Shown one piece after another: positions 10,001 to 18,425 of a stretch of DNA of 64,000 nt. The position numbers were made by a program, and so were the translations under genes. Source of the stretch: JAQBQH01 sp035607415. Lineage in GTDB: Bacteria > Myxococcota_A > Polyangia > Palsa-1104. Location: assembly GCA_035607415.1 (NCBI GenBank), contig DATNAQ010000123.1, positions 1 to 64,000 of the forward strand, read 5' to 3'. Under the pieces are notes generated by a model. The model ran no database searches and was not told where the DNA came from. It was given only the letters and a program-made list of their open reading frames with translations. Positions within the stretch are counted from its first letter, which is position 1. Every line of letters starts with the position of its first letter.

Positions 10001-10801
10001 CAGGACCCACAGCTCGAGATCGGGCGGCACGCCCTCCACGCGATCCGACGGCGGCACCGGATGCTGGTAGCGCTGCGCGTTGAGCACCTGCCGCTGCGGT
10101 CCGCCGAACGGCGGCTCGCCGCAGATCATCTCGTACACGACGGCGCCGAGCGCGTAGAGATCGCTGCGCGCGTCGAGCGGGCGGCCGTCGATCTGCTCCG
10201 GGCTCATGTAGGTCGGCGTGCCGGCGAGCATCGCGTCGGAGAAGTCGGGCGTGTCGGCGGCGCCGGCGAGGCCGAAGTCGAGGATCTTCGCGTGCCCGCG
10301 ATCGGACACCATGATGTTCGACGGCTTCAGATCGCGGTGCACGATGCCCGCCGTCGCCAGGCACTCGAGCGCGTCGAGGATTTGCGCGCACGCGGCGTAG
10401 AGGCGCGGCAGGTTCACGCCGCTCGCCGCGCGCGAAGAGCCACGCACGTAGCGACGGAAGTCGACGCCCTGGGCCAGCTCCATCACGAAGTACGAGCAGT
10501 CGTCGGCGATGACGAGGTCGTACAAGCTCACCAGGTTCGGATGGGTCAGGCGCGAGGCGAGCCGGTACTCGTTCTTGAAGCGGAGCAGGCCCTCACGCTT
10601 CGACGAGAGGGTCTTGATGGCGACGCGCTCGCCGGTCTCGCAGTGGACCGCCTCGTAGACCACGCCCATGCCGCCACGGCCGAGCTCGCCGAGCACGCGA
10701 TAGCGTGAGTCGGCGGCGACCGAATCGGGCAGCCCGGGTATGGGCTGCTTCCCCGCGACCGGAATCGCGGCGGAAGAGCTGGTGGGCGGGACCACGCTCA
10801 T
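7043..10801 (-). CDS. Ser/Thr protein kinase fused to AAA/NTPase and TPR-like repeats
   Basis: 1,252 residues from the ATG at 10801; the frame stays open further upstream, but that part lacks kinase-like sequence and overlaps a good promoter. Kinase domain (about 34-300): LGRGGMG glycine loop, HRDLKPSN at 155-162, DFGLAG, and TYMSPEQ. An AAA-16-type ATPase follows with Walker A GESGSGKS (347-354) and Walker B LLLDDLHWADED (about 469). Residues ~700-1250 are helical repeats resembling TPRs. This Hanks-kinase/ATPase/TPR layout is common in myxobacteria and is thought to serve signalling. All catalytic motifs are present. Partners are unknown. Confidence 0.92.
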   Translation of the reverse strand: MSVVPPTSSSAAIPVAGKQPIPGLPDSVAADSRYRVLGELGRGGMGVVYEAVHCETGERVAIKTLSSKREGLLRFKNEYRLASRLTHPNLVSLYDLVIADDCSYFVMELAQGVDFRRYVRGSSRAASGVNLPRLYAACAQILDALECLATAGIVHRDLKPSNIMVSDRGHAKILDFGLAGAADTPDFSDAMLAGTPTYMSPEQIDGRPLDARSDLYALGAVVYEMICGEPPFGGPQRQVLNAQRYQHPVPPSDRVEGVPPDLELWVLRLLAKRPEERFASPRAARQALEECGAPPTPARHRAREWGSNQFPALTDGGIVGRAAERSILADLLARTSDGECHMALISGESGSGKSALAEAVLDEARDAGCIVLRGACREHEAVTYNAFDQTVDGAATLLERAVQKGELDKTQLADAIGGDLALLARLFPVLRELTTAETVEMLPVEVDRERAFAVVKRLVERVTAHRPVVLLLDDLHWADEDSLALLAYLLRAPTTKRLFVMATAWPPGESDGEALDRFLRKMRRPGGDEVLTQLWLGPLDAEDGARVVESALRQSAEFSPQAIAQICKEAAGNPFLLVELARLHSEHPELDIPTVSMVVRRRLSILNVDEMALVELAAISPGPVDAELLRAALLEDSRALSLEGAGLRRLCGLKILRESSRRGTSLEDERYDFYHNRIREAIKAEIPEPRTRILHRRLAETIAQLRPEDAESLVRELMLAGEEARAAAHAEAAADAAIRKLAHARAVDLYALALRHCKDPTKAAYLRLRLAHSLEGAGRFRDAIEHYRGGLPGADLPPIDRLWNKMHLANCLMVDGDLDASWKLCGEGLAELGHKPERPRLLRALSVLWLLVRVIIGGRVKKPPRPVDDPETAVRLFTYSMAIPHYQFTSRNLEQLEFALRYRLLGARSPTPEVRQEAEATSLILLLPFAHLGGRISRRVESHFAALEEGATRVAGDRARMWLPLLRALYEVVSGRPDRSLAWWEEFHELRIAKTGYVALQRQNALFLAGEYDKFVADVSRGAAHRAEALTPLDIVRLAYIERMRGDKETAWRLLADVENVDPAELPWTHRSLFTYQLVEMKLLDGDAEAAARLARTMLPRIRRSALSPTTGAFECADGVVRSFLAEAHRLARIGQLDAARALVKEAERALKQTPALEPPLFAARMLHDRAVVALALGRRAEGLAFLTEAEEQSRHGAIPCARMRLLEDLLDVLPPSDPRRNAIFAEANEMSAARKFTPRRWRAPWLFPLDD

Positions 10802-10828
10802 GGCGCAATGCAAACCTGACGCCCAGCT

Positions 10829-10856
10829 ATTGTAAAGGCGAATCGAAGACTTACAA
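10829..10856 (-). promoter_or_regulatory. Sigma70-like promoter of the kinase gene
   Basis: Reading the minus strand, TTGTAA (10856-10851) is followed after 16 bp by TACAAT (10834-10829), five of six matches to the -10 consensus. The expected start of transcription would be about 20 nt before the kinase ATG. The region is AT-rich against a GC-rich background. This is inference from sequence only. Confidence 0.5.
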
Positions 10857-10873
10857 CTGTGGCGCCGGTGCCT

Positions 10874-10892
10874 CTGGGGAGTCCGTCCCCAG
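10874..10892. repeat. 7-bp inverted repeat in the divergent promoter region
   Basis: CTGGGGA and TCCCCAG are separated by GTCCG. The element lies between the kinase promoter and the start of the degenerate adenylate-forming gene, so it could be an operator acting on either or a hairpin in the leader of the plus-strand gene. Confidence 0.35.
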
Positions 10893-10941
10893 GTGTATCG
10901 ACCCCTGTGCAATCAGAGTCGCCACTGATATAGGAGCCGCC

Positions 10942-12066
10942 GTGCTCAGCTTCATCGCCGAAAAGGCCAAAGAGGATGCGCCGGCGCTGGTCCGTCGCGA
11001 CGGACAGACCATGACGTTTGGGACGCTGGCGATGGCGTCGGCCGCGGTGATGCAGGTGGTCGGCGAGCGCGTGGGCGACCCGGCGCGGCGCATCGTCGGC
11101 GTGGCCGTCGAGGACACGGCGGGGTTCGTGGCCAGCGTGCTGGCGGTGCTGGAGGCGGGCGCGGTGGCGATGCCGCTCGACCTCCGGCGCGGGACGGCCG
11201 CGCTCGAGCGCGAGGCGGCGGCGGCGCGGGCGCTCGCGGTGATCGTGGGCGACGCGGCGGAGGATCGGCTCGACGTGGTGGCGATCGATGCGAGCCGGCG
11301 CGAGCTCGGCGGCGAGGCGTGCCTCATCGTCGACGCGGGGCTGCGCAAGGCGGTGCACTCGCGCGCCGGGCTCGGCGTGGCGGTGGATGCGATCGCGCGT
11401 GAGGATGGGCTCGACGCGGCGTCGCGGTTGGCGATGGTGGGATCGCTCGCGAGCGTGACCGGGCTGACGACGGCGCTGGCGACGTTGCGTGCGGGCGGGG
11501 CGATCCTCGATCATGGCGCGGCCGGGGCCAACGTCGCGGCGGGCTCGATGGCGGAGCTGCTCGCGATCGCGGGCATGCCGCTTCCGCGTGTCGTGCTCGT
11601 GGGTGACGGCGACGTGGCCGCGTTGGCGCGCGCGTTCCCGGGCGCGAAGATCGCGCGCGCCTACGACACCGGCGAGGCGCTGCGCGTGGCCGGCGATGCG
11701 GCGGTGCGCGGCGACGGCTGGATCGAGGTCGGGCCGACGACGATGCTCGGCTATCTCGACGACGCCGAGGCCACGCGCGCCGCGCTCGTCGAGCGCGAGG
11801 GGCGCCGGCTGGTGCACGCACAGCCGCCCGAGCGGATCGCGCCCGAGGCGCTGGAGCGCTGGATTGCGTCGACGCCGGGCGTCCGCGAGGCTGTGGTGCT
11901 GGCGATCCGCGACGCCGCCGGCGAACGGCTGCATGCCTTCGTCGCCGGAGACGCGACGCTGGTGCCGCGCCATCCCGCGCGCGTCGCCGTGCTCGAGTCG
12001 CTGCCGCACGGCGCCGACGGCGCCGTCGACCGGCAGGCGCTGCGCCGCATGGCCAGCGTCGACTGA
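10942..12066 (+). CDS. Degenerate AMP-dependent synthetase/ligase-like protein
   Basis: 374 residues from a GTG preceded by AGGAG five bases upstream. The fold matches acyl/aryl-CoA synthetases: an N-terminal segment with VASVLAVLEAGAVAMPLDLRR (compare GVLxAGAxxVPL), a middle GLTTALATLRAGGAIL, a WIEVGPTTMLGYLDD segment, and a C-terminal APEALERWIASTPGVREAVVLAI lobe. It is ~130 residues shorter than usual and lacks the Ser/Thr/Gly-rich phosphate loop (TSGSTGxPK) and the catalytic hinge Lys region. It stays in one frame throughout, so it is a coherent but probably non-canonical protein rather than a fresh pseudogene. It is divergent from the kinase. Confidence 0.75.
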   Translation: MLSFIAEKAKEDAPALVRRDGQTMTFGTLAMASAAVMQVVGERVGDPARRIVGVAVEDTAGFVASVLAVLEAGAVAMPLDLRRGTAALEREAAAARALAVIVGDAAEDRLDVVAIDASRRELGGEACLIVDAGLRKAVHSRAGLGVAVDAIAREDGLDAASRLAMVGSLASVTGLTTALATLRAGGAILDHGAAGANVAAGSMAELLAIAGMPLPRVVLVGDGDVAALARAFPGAKIARAYDTGEALRVAGDAAVRGDGWIEVGPTTMLGYLDDAEATRAALVEREGRRLVHAQPPERIAPEALERWIASTPGVREAVVLAIRDAAGERLHAFVAGDATLVPRHPARVAVLESLPHGADGAVDRQALRRMASVD

Positions 12067-12093
12067 GCACGGATTTTGCGGTACACCGACGGT

Positions 12094-12819
12094 ATGGCGC
12101 TCGTGTTCGAGCAGCTCTTCGACCCCGAATCGTCGACGTATACCTACCTCGTCGGCGACAGCGACGCGAAGGTGGCGGCGCTCATCGATCCCGTCGCGGA
12201 GCAGGTCGAGCGCGATCTCGGGCGCGTGGCTGCGCACGGGCTCAGGCTGGTGCACACGATCGAGACGCACGTGCACGCCGATCACGTCACCGGCGGCGGC
12301 GCGCTCTCGGAGCGCACCGGATCGAAGCCGGTGGTGCACCGCGATTCGCCGGTCACCTGCGAGGCGGTTCGGCTGGGCCAGGGCGATCGCTTCCAGCTCG
12401 GCGTGCTCGTGTTCGACGTGCTCGAGACGCCGGGGCACACGCCCGAGTCGCTCAGCTTCGTGCTCGCCGGCGACGGCGGCGCGCGCGTGTTCACCGGCGA
12501 CGCGCTGCTCATCGGCACCTGCGGCCGCACCGACTTCCAGGGCGGCGACGCGGGCGCGCTCTACGACAGCATTCACGGACGGCTGTTCGCGCTGCCCGAC
12601 GAGACGGTGGTCTACCCGGCGCACGACTACCAGGGGCAGACGTCGTCGACCATCGGCGCCGAGAGGCGGCGCAACACCCGCGTCGTGGCCAATGGCGTGA
12701 GTCGGTCGCGCGACGAGTTCATCACGCTCATGAACGGCCTCGGGCTGCCGCCGCCGAAGAAGCTCGACGTGGCGCTTCCGGCCAACCTCGGCTGCGGCCG
12801 CCCGCCTCAGTCGCACTGA
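12094..12819 (+). CDS. ETHE1-type persulfide dioxygenase (metallo-beta-lactamase fold)
   Basis: 241 residues. Metal motif THVHADH (H59, H61, D63, H64), then TPGHT, FTGDALLIGTCGRTDFQ and YPAHDY, the exact pattern of the ETHE1/persulfide dioxygenase branch rather than glyoxalase II. The C-terminus PPPKKLDVALPANLGCG also matches that family. These non-haem iron enzymes oxidise glutathione persulfide to sulfite and glutathione. ATG at 12094 is chosen over an upstream TTG because it begins the conserved segment (FEQLFDPESSTYTYL). It lies 27 bp after the adenylate-forming gene and 24 bp before GH15. Confidence 0.93.
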   Translation: MALVFEQLFDPESSTYTYLVGDSDAKVAALIDPVAEQVERDLGRVAAHGLRLVHTIETHVHADHVTGGGALSERTGSKPVVHRDSPVTCEAVRLGQGDRFQLGVLVFDVLETPGHTPESLSFVLAGDGGARVFTGDALLIGTCGRTDFQGGDAGALYDSIHGRLFALPDETVVYPAHDYQGQTSSTIGAERRRNTRVVANGVSRSRDEFITLMNGLGLPPPKKLDVALPANLGCGRPPQSH

Positions 12820-12843
12820 ACGGTGCTACAGTCCGGGGCTCGC

Positions 12844-15000
12844 ATGCCCCGTGACCTTCCGATCGGCAACGAGCGGCTGCTCGTGCTCTTCGATGACGAC
12901 TACGTCCTTCGGGACCTGTATTACCCGAACGTCGGCAAGGAGAACCACGCCGGCGGCTACCCGTTCCGCTTCGGCGTGTTCGTCGACGGGCGCTTCTCGT
13001 GGGTGCGGCGCGACACCGGCTGGAAGATCGAGCGGCGCTACGAGCGCGACACGCTCATCACCGACGTCGTCTGCACGCACGACGAGCTGGCGCTGACGCT
13101 GCACTGCTCGGACTGCGTCGATTTTCACGAGACGCTGCTCATGCGCAGGGTGCGCGTGCAAAACCGCGCCGCCGGCGAGCGCGAGGTGCGCCTGTACTGG
13201 CACCACGATTTTCGCATCAGCGAGTCCGACGTCGGCGACACCGCGGCGTACGATCCGGAGACGCGCACCGTTACGCACTACAAGGGCTATCGATACTTTC
13301 TCGCCAACGTGCGCGTCGAGGGCCGCGACGGGCCGCGAGATGGCATCGACCGCTTCGCCATCGGGCAGAAGGGGGCGCCTGGCCGCGAGGGCACCTGGCG
13401 CGACGCCGAAGACGACGGCAACCTCGGGATGAACCCGATCGCGCAGGGCGCCGTCGACAGCGTGGTCTCGGCGGCGGTGCGCCCGTCGGGCGGCGGCGAG
13501 GCGACCGTCTACTACTGGCTGTGCGCGGCCAAGGTCTGGCAGGGCTCGTGGGACGGCGCCAAGGAGCTGAACGCCAAGGTCGTGGCGCGCGGGCCGGAGT
13601 CGTTCATCGAGCGCACGCGCGCGTGGTGGAAGTTGTGGGTCGGCAAGGAGCCGACCGAGTTCTTCGGGCTGCCGCCGTCGATCATCGATCTGTACAAACG
13701 GTCGCTCCTCATCATCGCCACGCAGATCGACGAGGGCGGCGGCATCATCGCGGCCAACGACTCCGACATCATGCACTTCGCGCGCGACACGTACTCGTAC
13801 GTCTGGCCGCGCGACGGGGCGCTGGTGGCGCACGCGCTCGACATGGCCGGCTATCCCGAGAAGTCGCTCAAGTTCTTCCACTTCTGCGCCGACGTCATCA
13901 CGCGCGACGGCTATCTCCTGCACAAGTACAACCCGGACAAGTCGCTGGCGTCGTCGTGGCATCCGTGGATCGCGGCGATTCCGTCGACGACGGGCTCGCA
14001 GGCCGACATCAAGCTCGGTCGGCCGCAGCTGCCGATTCAAGAGGACGAGACCGCGCTCGTGGTGTGGGCGATGTGGCGTCACTTTCTGCGCTATCGCGAC
14101 ATCGACGCGATGAAGCCGCTCTACGGGCGCCTCATCCGGCGCGCCGCTGATTTCATGGTCTCGTACCGCGAGCCCTACACCAAGCTGCCGGCGCCGTCGT
14201 ACGATCTGTGGGAGGAGCGGCGCGGGATCCTGACGTTCACGTGTGCCGCCGTCTACGGCGGCCTCGTCGCCGCGGCGGAGTTCGCGCACGCGTTCGGCGA
14301 TGTCGAGCCCGCGCAGCGGTACGCGCACGCGGCGCGCGAGATCCGCGCCGGCATGGACAAGTACTTGTGGCGGCCGGAGCTGAACCGCTTCGCCCGGATG
14401 ATCAACGTCTCCGACGGTGGCAATGTCTCCGACGGGGGGAACGCCGGCGGCGACGGCAACATCACCGTCGACGGCACCATCGACGCCTCGCTCTACGGCG
14501 CCTTCGCGTTCGGTGCCTATCCTCCCGCCGACGTGCGCGTCGAGGCGACCATGAAGGCGGTGCGCGATCGGCTGTGGTGCAAGACCGAGGTCGGCGGCCT
14601 CGCGCGCTACGAGGGCGACTATTACCACGCGGTCTCCAAGGACACCGACAACGTGCCCGGCAACCCGTGGTTCATCTGCACCATGTGGCTGGCGCTGCAC
14701 ACGGTGCACAAGGCGCAGACCGTCGAGGAGCTGCAGGAGGCGGTCGAGATCCTCGAGTGGGTCGACTCGCGCAAGCTGCCGTCGGGCGTGCTCGCCGAGC
14801 AGGTCCATCCGTTCACCAACGCGCCGATGTCGGTGTCGCCGCTGACCTGGAGCCACGCCACGGTCGTCGACGTGGTGCAGTCCTATCTCGAGAAACGCGA
14901 AGCGGTCGAGCGCTGTCCGACTTGCGGCGGCCCGATGCGGCGCAAGATCGAAGGATACGAGAGAAGCGAGCCGGACATTCTGCACACGCACGGCCACTAG
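12844..15000 (+). CDS. Glycoside hydrolase family 15 protein (glucoamylase/trehalase-like)
   Basis: 718 residues from ATG 12844. An N-terminal beta-sandwich (LLVLFDDDYVLRDLYYP...) precedes the (alpha/alpha)6 catalytic barrel, with YSYVWPRDGALVAHALDMAGY, QEDETALVVWAMW, YDLWEERRG (catalytic acid region) and GDYYH. GH15 enzymes release glucose from alpha-glucans or trehalose. Two oddities: a short tandem repeat (NVSDGG twice) in a Gly/Asn-rich insertion near residue 525, and a C-terminal tail with a CPTCGGP half zinc-ribbon and an HTHGH end. It lies 9 bp upstream of zwf, so the released glucose plausibly feeds the oxidative pentose phosphate pathway. Substrate cannot be fixed from sequence. Confidence 0.9.
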   Translation: MPRDLPIGNERLLVLFDDDYVLRDLYYPNVGKENHAGGYPFRFGVFVDGRFSWVRRDTGWKIERRYERDTLITDVVCTHDELALTLHCSDCVDFHETLLMRRVRVQNRAAGEREVRLYWHHDFRISESDVGDTAAYDPETRTVTHYKGYRYFLANVRVEGRDGPRDGIDRFAIGQKGAPGREGTWRDAEDDGNLGMNPIAQGAVDSVVSAAVRPSGGGEATVYYWLCAAKVWQGSWDGAKELNAKVVARGPESFIERTRAWWKLWVGKEPTEFFGLPPSIIDLYKRSLLIIATQIDEGGGIIAANDSDIMHFARDTYSYVWPRDGALVAHALDMAGYPEKSLKFFHFCADVITRDGYLLHKYNPDKSLASSWHPWIAAIPSTTGSQADIKLGRPQLPIQEDETALVVWAMWRHFLRYRDIDAMKPLYGRLIRRAADFMVSYREPYTKLPAPSYDLWEERRGILTFTCAAVYGGLVAAAEFAHAFGDVEPAQRYAHAAREIRAGMDKYLWRPELNRFARMINVSDGGNVSDGGNAGGDGNITVDGTIDASLYGAFAFGAYPPADVRVEATMKAVRDRLWCKTEVGGLARYEGDYYHAVSKDTDNVPGNPWFICTMWLALHTVHKAQTVEELQEAVEILEWVDSRKLPSGVLAEQVHPFTNAPMSVSPLTWSHATVVDVVQSYLEKREAVERCPTCGGPMRRKIEGYERSEPDILHTHGH

Positions 15001-15009
15001 GGGAGCGAC

Positions 15010-16560
15010 ATGGACGAGAAGGCGAATCCACTGCGCGAAGGGCTGCAGGGCGAACGCACTCCCGCGCCGACGACGATGGTGATCTTCGGCGCCTCGGGCG
15101 ATCTCACCAAGCGCAAGCTGGTGCCCGCGCTGTACTCGCTGGCGCGCGATCGGCTGCTGCCGCCGGTGTTCAACGTGGTCGGCGTGGCGCGCCGCGAAAT
15201 CCCCGACGAGAAGTTCCGCGACGCGATGAAGGAGGCGACCAACAAGTACGCGCGCCGCCGCCCCGTCGAGGACGGGCTGTGGAAGACGTTCTCCGACGGT
15301 ATCTTCTACGTCAACGGCACCTTCGAGGATCCGGCGACCTACCAGCGCCTGAAGAAGCGGCTCGAGGAGATCGACAAAGATCGCGACACCGGCGGCAACC
15401 GCGTCTTCTATTTGTCGACGCCGCCGTCGGAGTACCCGATCATCGTCAAGCAGCTCGGCGCCGCCGGCCTCATCAACAAGGACAAGCGCGGGCCGTCCAC
15501 GCGCGTGATCATCGAGAAGCCGTTCGGGCGCGACCTCGAGAGCGCGCAGGCGCTCAACAAAGAAGTGCACGGCGTCTTGCGCGAGGATCAGACCTTTCGC
15601 ATCGATCATTACCTCGGCAAGGAGACGGTGCAGAACATCCTGGCGTTCCGCTTCGCCAACGGAATCTGGGAGCCGCTGTGGAACGGGCGCTACATCGATC
15701 ACGTGCAGCTCACCGTCGCCGAGTCGATCGGCGTCGAGGGGCGCGGCGGCTACTTCGAGCAGGCCGGCATCCTGCGCGACATGGTGCAGAACCACATGTT
15801 CCAGTTCTTGTGCCTGTCGGCGATGGAGCCGCCGGTCGCGTTCGAGGCCGAGGCGGTGCGCGACGAGAAGCTGAAGGTGCTGCGCTCGTTGCGCCCGCTG
15901 CCGACCGAGCCGAAGGACGTCGAGAAGTTCGTGGTGCGCGGCCAGTACGGGCGCGGCTTCGTCAACGGCCAGGAGGTGATCGCCTATCGCGACGAGCCGG
16001 GCGTGGCGAAAGACTCGCGCGTCGAGACCTACGTCGCGCTCAAGCTCAGCATCGACAACTGGCGCTGGGCGGGCGTGCCGTTCTATCTGCGCGCCGGCAA
16101 GGCGCTGCCCAAGCGCGTCACCGAGATCGCGATCCACTTCAAGCGGGCGCCGCACGCCATCTTCGGTCAGGCGCTGCGCGGGCGGCTCGCCGACGAGCCG
16201 AACGTCCTGTCGATCCGCATCCAGCCCGACGAAGGCATCTCGCTCAAGTTCTTCTCCAAGGTGCCGGGCCCGACGATGGAGCTCCTGCCGGTGCCGATGG
16301 AGTTCCGCTACGGCACCTCGTTCGGTGCCGAGCCGCCCGAGGCGTACGAGCGGTTGATCCTCGACTGCCTGCTCGGCGATGGCACGCTGTTTACGCGCGG
16401 CGACGAGGTCGAGGCGTCGTGGACGTGGATCGATCGCATCGAAAAAGCGTGGGCCGCGCTGCCGGCGCCCAACTTCCCGAACTACGCGGCCGGGACGTGG
16501 GGGCCGAAGGAGGCGGACCGCTTGATCGAGGACGACGGGCGCGTATGGAGAAAGCCGTAA
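15010..16560 (+). CDS. zwf: Glucose-6-phosphate 1-dehydrogenase
   Basis: 516 residues. NADP-binding motif FGASGDLTKRKL (residues 26-37) and the active-site signature RIDHYLGK (197-204) are intact, followed by IIEKPFGRDL-type and KRVTEIAIHFK segments typical of the family. It catalyses the first step of the oxidative pentose phosphate pathway. It starts 9 bp after the GH15 stop; its TAA overlaps the ATG of opcA (TAATG). Length is normal. Confidence 0.97.
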   Translation: MDEKANPLREGLQGERTPAPTTMVIFGASGDLTKRKLVPALYSLARDRLLPPVFNVVGVARREIPDEKFRDAMKEATNKYARRRPVEDGLWKTFSDGIFYVNGTFEDPATYQRLKKRLEEIDKDRDTGGNRVFYLSTPPSEYPIIVKQLGAAGLINKDKRGPSTRVIIEKPFGRDLESAQALNKEVHGVLREDQTFRIDHYLGKETVQNILAFRFANGIWEPLWNGRYIDHVQLTVAESIGVEGRGGYFEQAGILRDMVQNHMFQFLCLSAMEPPVAFEAEAVRDEKLKVLRSLRPLPTEPKDVEKFVVRGQYGRGFVNGQEVIAYRDEPGVAKDSRVETYVALKLSIDNWRWAGVPFYLRAGKALPKRVTEIAIHFKRAPHAIFGQALRGRLADEPNVLSIRIQPDEGISLKFFSKVPGPTMELLPVPMEFRYGTSFGAEPPEAYERLILDCLLGDGTLFTRGDEVEASWTWIDRIEKAWAALPAPNFPNYAAGTWGPKEADRLIEDDGRVWRKP

Positions 16561-17666
16561 TGACGCCGCCCGACGATACCGATCGCTTGCAGGTGTTCGA
16601 GCGCGGGGACGCGATCGAGGTGTCGCCCGCTCGCATCGAGGCCGAGCTGGCCGCGTTGTGGCGGCGCGCCGCCGAGGCGCGGCCGGGGCAGATCCCGAAC
16701 CCGGTGACGCGCGCCTGCTTGTGGAACCTGGTGGTGCGCGTGCACGGCAAAGACGACTTCACGCGCGCCAAGAAGGTGATCGACGATCTGGCGCAGCGCA
16801 TTCCGGCGCGCACCATCGTCATGCGCACCGAGCCCGACCAGCCCGAGGGGCTGCGCGCGTGGGTCGAGGCCAACTGGCGGCGGCGCGAGGGCGGCGGGCC
16901 GGCGTCGGGATCGGACGAGGTGACGCTGTGGGCCGCGGGCAAGGCGGTCGAGCGCGTGCCGTCGCTGGTGCGCTCGCTCTTGGTCTCGGATGCGCCGACG
17001 GCGATGTTCTGGACGACGTCGCTGCCGTCGCCGGGGCCGATCGTGGCCGAGCTCATCCACCAGGCCGATCGGCTCATCGTCGACACGCGCAAGCTCGGCG
17101 ATGAGCGCGGCCTCGGAGATCTGTGCGCGCTCGGCCTACGCGAGCCGGAGCTGCAGCTCGCCGATCTGTCGTGGCTCGGGATCTCGCCCTTGCGCGGGAT
17201 GTGCGCGGCGCTGTTCGATGCGCCGCGCGATCCCGAGGTGCTGGAGCGGCTCGATCGCGTGCGCGTGGTGTCGAACATCAAGGGCACGCAGGCGCGCGGC
17301 CTCCTCGCGCTCGGCTGGTTGATGTCGCGGCTCGGCTGGAGCGAAACGGCGCGCGTGGGCGAAGAGCAGGGCGCGCGCTCGTGGAAGGCCAAGCGTCGCG
17401 ACGGCAAGCCGGTGGCGCTCGAGCTGGTGACTGATCCCGGCGGCGATCACGGCGTCGCCGGGCTCGAGCTGCACGTGGGCGCCGACGTCTGGTCGCTGCA
17501 GCGCGACACCAGTATTCACGTCAAGGGGCCCGACATGCCGCCGCGCTCGCAGCCGGCGCGCAGCCACAGCGACGCGGAGCTGCTCGCCTCGGCGCTCGGC
17601 TCGCGCGGGCGTGACACCGTCTTCCGCGACGCCCTCGCCTGCGCGGCCGCCCTGGTGCAATCATGA
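16560..17666 (+). CDS. opcA: Glucose-6-phosphate dehydrogenase assembly protein OpcA
   Basis: 368 residues from the ATG that shares one base with the zwf stop, with GGAG nine bases upstream; an in-frame ATG five codons earlier is possible. Recognised by position and by conserved stretches: TRACLWNLVVRV, IPARTIVMRTEP, WTTSLPSPGPIVAELIHQADRLIVDTRK and DLSWLGISPLRGMCAALFD. OpcA in cyanobacteria and actinobacteria allosterically activates or assembles Zwf. The following pgl gene overlaps its stop by ATGA. OpcA beside zwf is best known outside the Proteobacteria; it also occurs in myxobacteria. Confidence 0.9.
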   Translation: MTPPDDTDRLQVFERGDAIEVSPARIEAELAALWRRAAEARPGQIPNPVTRACLWNLVVRVHGKDDFTRAKKVIDDLAQRIPARTIVMRTEPDQPEGLRAWVEANWRRREGGGPASGSDEVTLWAAGKAVERVPSLVRSLLVSDAPTAMFWTTSLPSPGPIVAELIHQADRLIVDTRKLGDERGLGDLCALGLREPELQLADLSWLGISPLRGMCAALFDAPRDPEVLERLDRVRVVSNIKGTQARGLLALGWLMSRLGWSETARVGEEQGARSWKAKRRDGKPVALELVTDPGGDHGVAGLELHVGADVWSLQRDTSIHVKGPDMPPRSQPARSHSDAELLASALGSRGRDTVFRDALACAAALVQS

Positions 17667-18391
17667 ACCCGACGAGGACTGCGCGCGGCGACGTGTGGGT
17701 CTACGACGACGGCGAGGCGGTGGCGCGCGCCGCTGCCGACACCTTCGTTGCCATCGTGGCCGGCGTGCTCGCCGATCGATCGATCGCGCGCGTGGCGCTG
17801 GCCGGCGGCTCGACGCCGAAGGCGATGTATCGCCTGCTGGCGTCGCCGGCCTATCGCGAGCGCGTCGAATGGGGGCGCGTCGAGATCTTCTTCGGCGACG
17901 AGCGCTGCGTGCCGCCCGATCACCCCGACTCGAACTACCGCATGGCGCGCGAGTCGCTGCTCGATCACGTGCCGCTCGGCGCCGATCGCGTGCATCGCAT
18001 CTGCGGCGAGCGCCCGCCGGAGGAGGCGGCCGCGCAGTATCAGCAGAAGCTGGTGCGCGACGCGGCGCTCGACCTGGTGCTGCTCGGCATGGGGCCCGAC
18101 GGTCACACCGCGTCGCTGTTTCCGGGGACACCGGTCTTGACGGAGACGCGGGCGCTGGCGGCGGCGGTGTACGTCGAGAAGATGAAGAGCTGGCGCGTGA
18201 CGCTGACGGCGCCGGTCTTGTCGGCGGCGGCGCACGTGGTGATCACGACGGTGGGCGCGGAGAAGGCCGAGGCGCTGGCGACGGCGCTGTTGCAGCCGCC
18301 CGGCGCGGTGCCGATCCAGCTCGTGCACGCGAGCGATCAGCGCTGGCTCGTCGATCGCGCGGCCGCGCAAAAGTGGCGCGAATCGATCTGA
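17663..18391 (+). CDS. pgl: 6-phosphogluconolactonase
   Basis: 242 residues. Conserved LAGGSTPKAMY near residue 50, FFGDERCVPPDHPDSNYRMARE and LLGMGPDGHTASLFPG are hallmarks of the Pgl/DevB branch of the NagB-like fold. It hydrolyses 6-phosphogluconolactone, the product of Zwf. The ATGA overlap with opcA makes zwf-opcA-pgl one translational unit. Confidence 0.95.
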   Translation: MNPTRTARGDVWVYDDGEAVARAAADTFVAIVAGVLADRSIARVALAGGSTPKAMYRLLASPAYRERVEWGRVEIFFGDERCVPPDHPDSNYRMARESLLDHVPLGADRVHRICGERPPEEAAAQYQQKLVRDAALDLVLLGMGPDGHTASLFPGTPVLTETRALAAAVYVEKMKSWRVTLTAPVLSAAAHVVITTVGAEKAEALATALLQPPGAVPIQLVHASDQRWLVDRAAAQKWRESI

Positions 18392-18425
18392 ATTTGCTAT
18401 GTTCCGCCGTCGGAGGAAATAGAAC

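Noticed and set aside
12826..16155. Minus-strand open frame of over 1,100 codons opposite GH15 and zwf
   Set aside because: Composition is repetitive (Arg/Ala/Val/His), with no domain and full overlap with two strongly supported genes.
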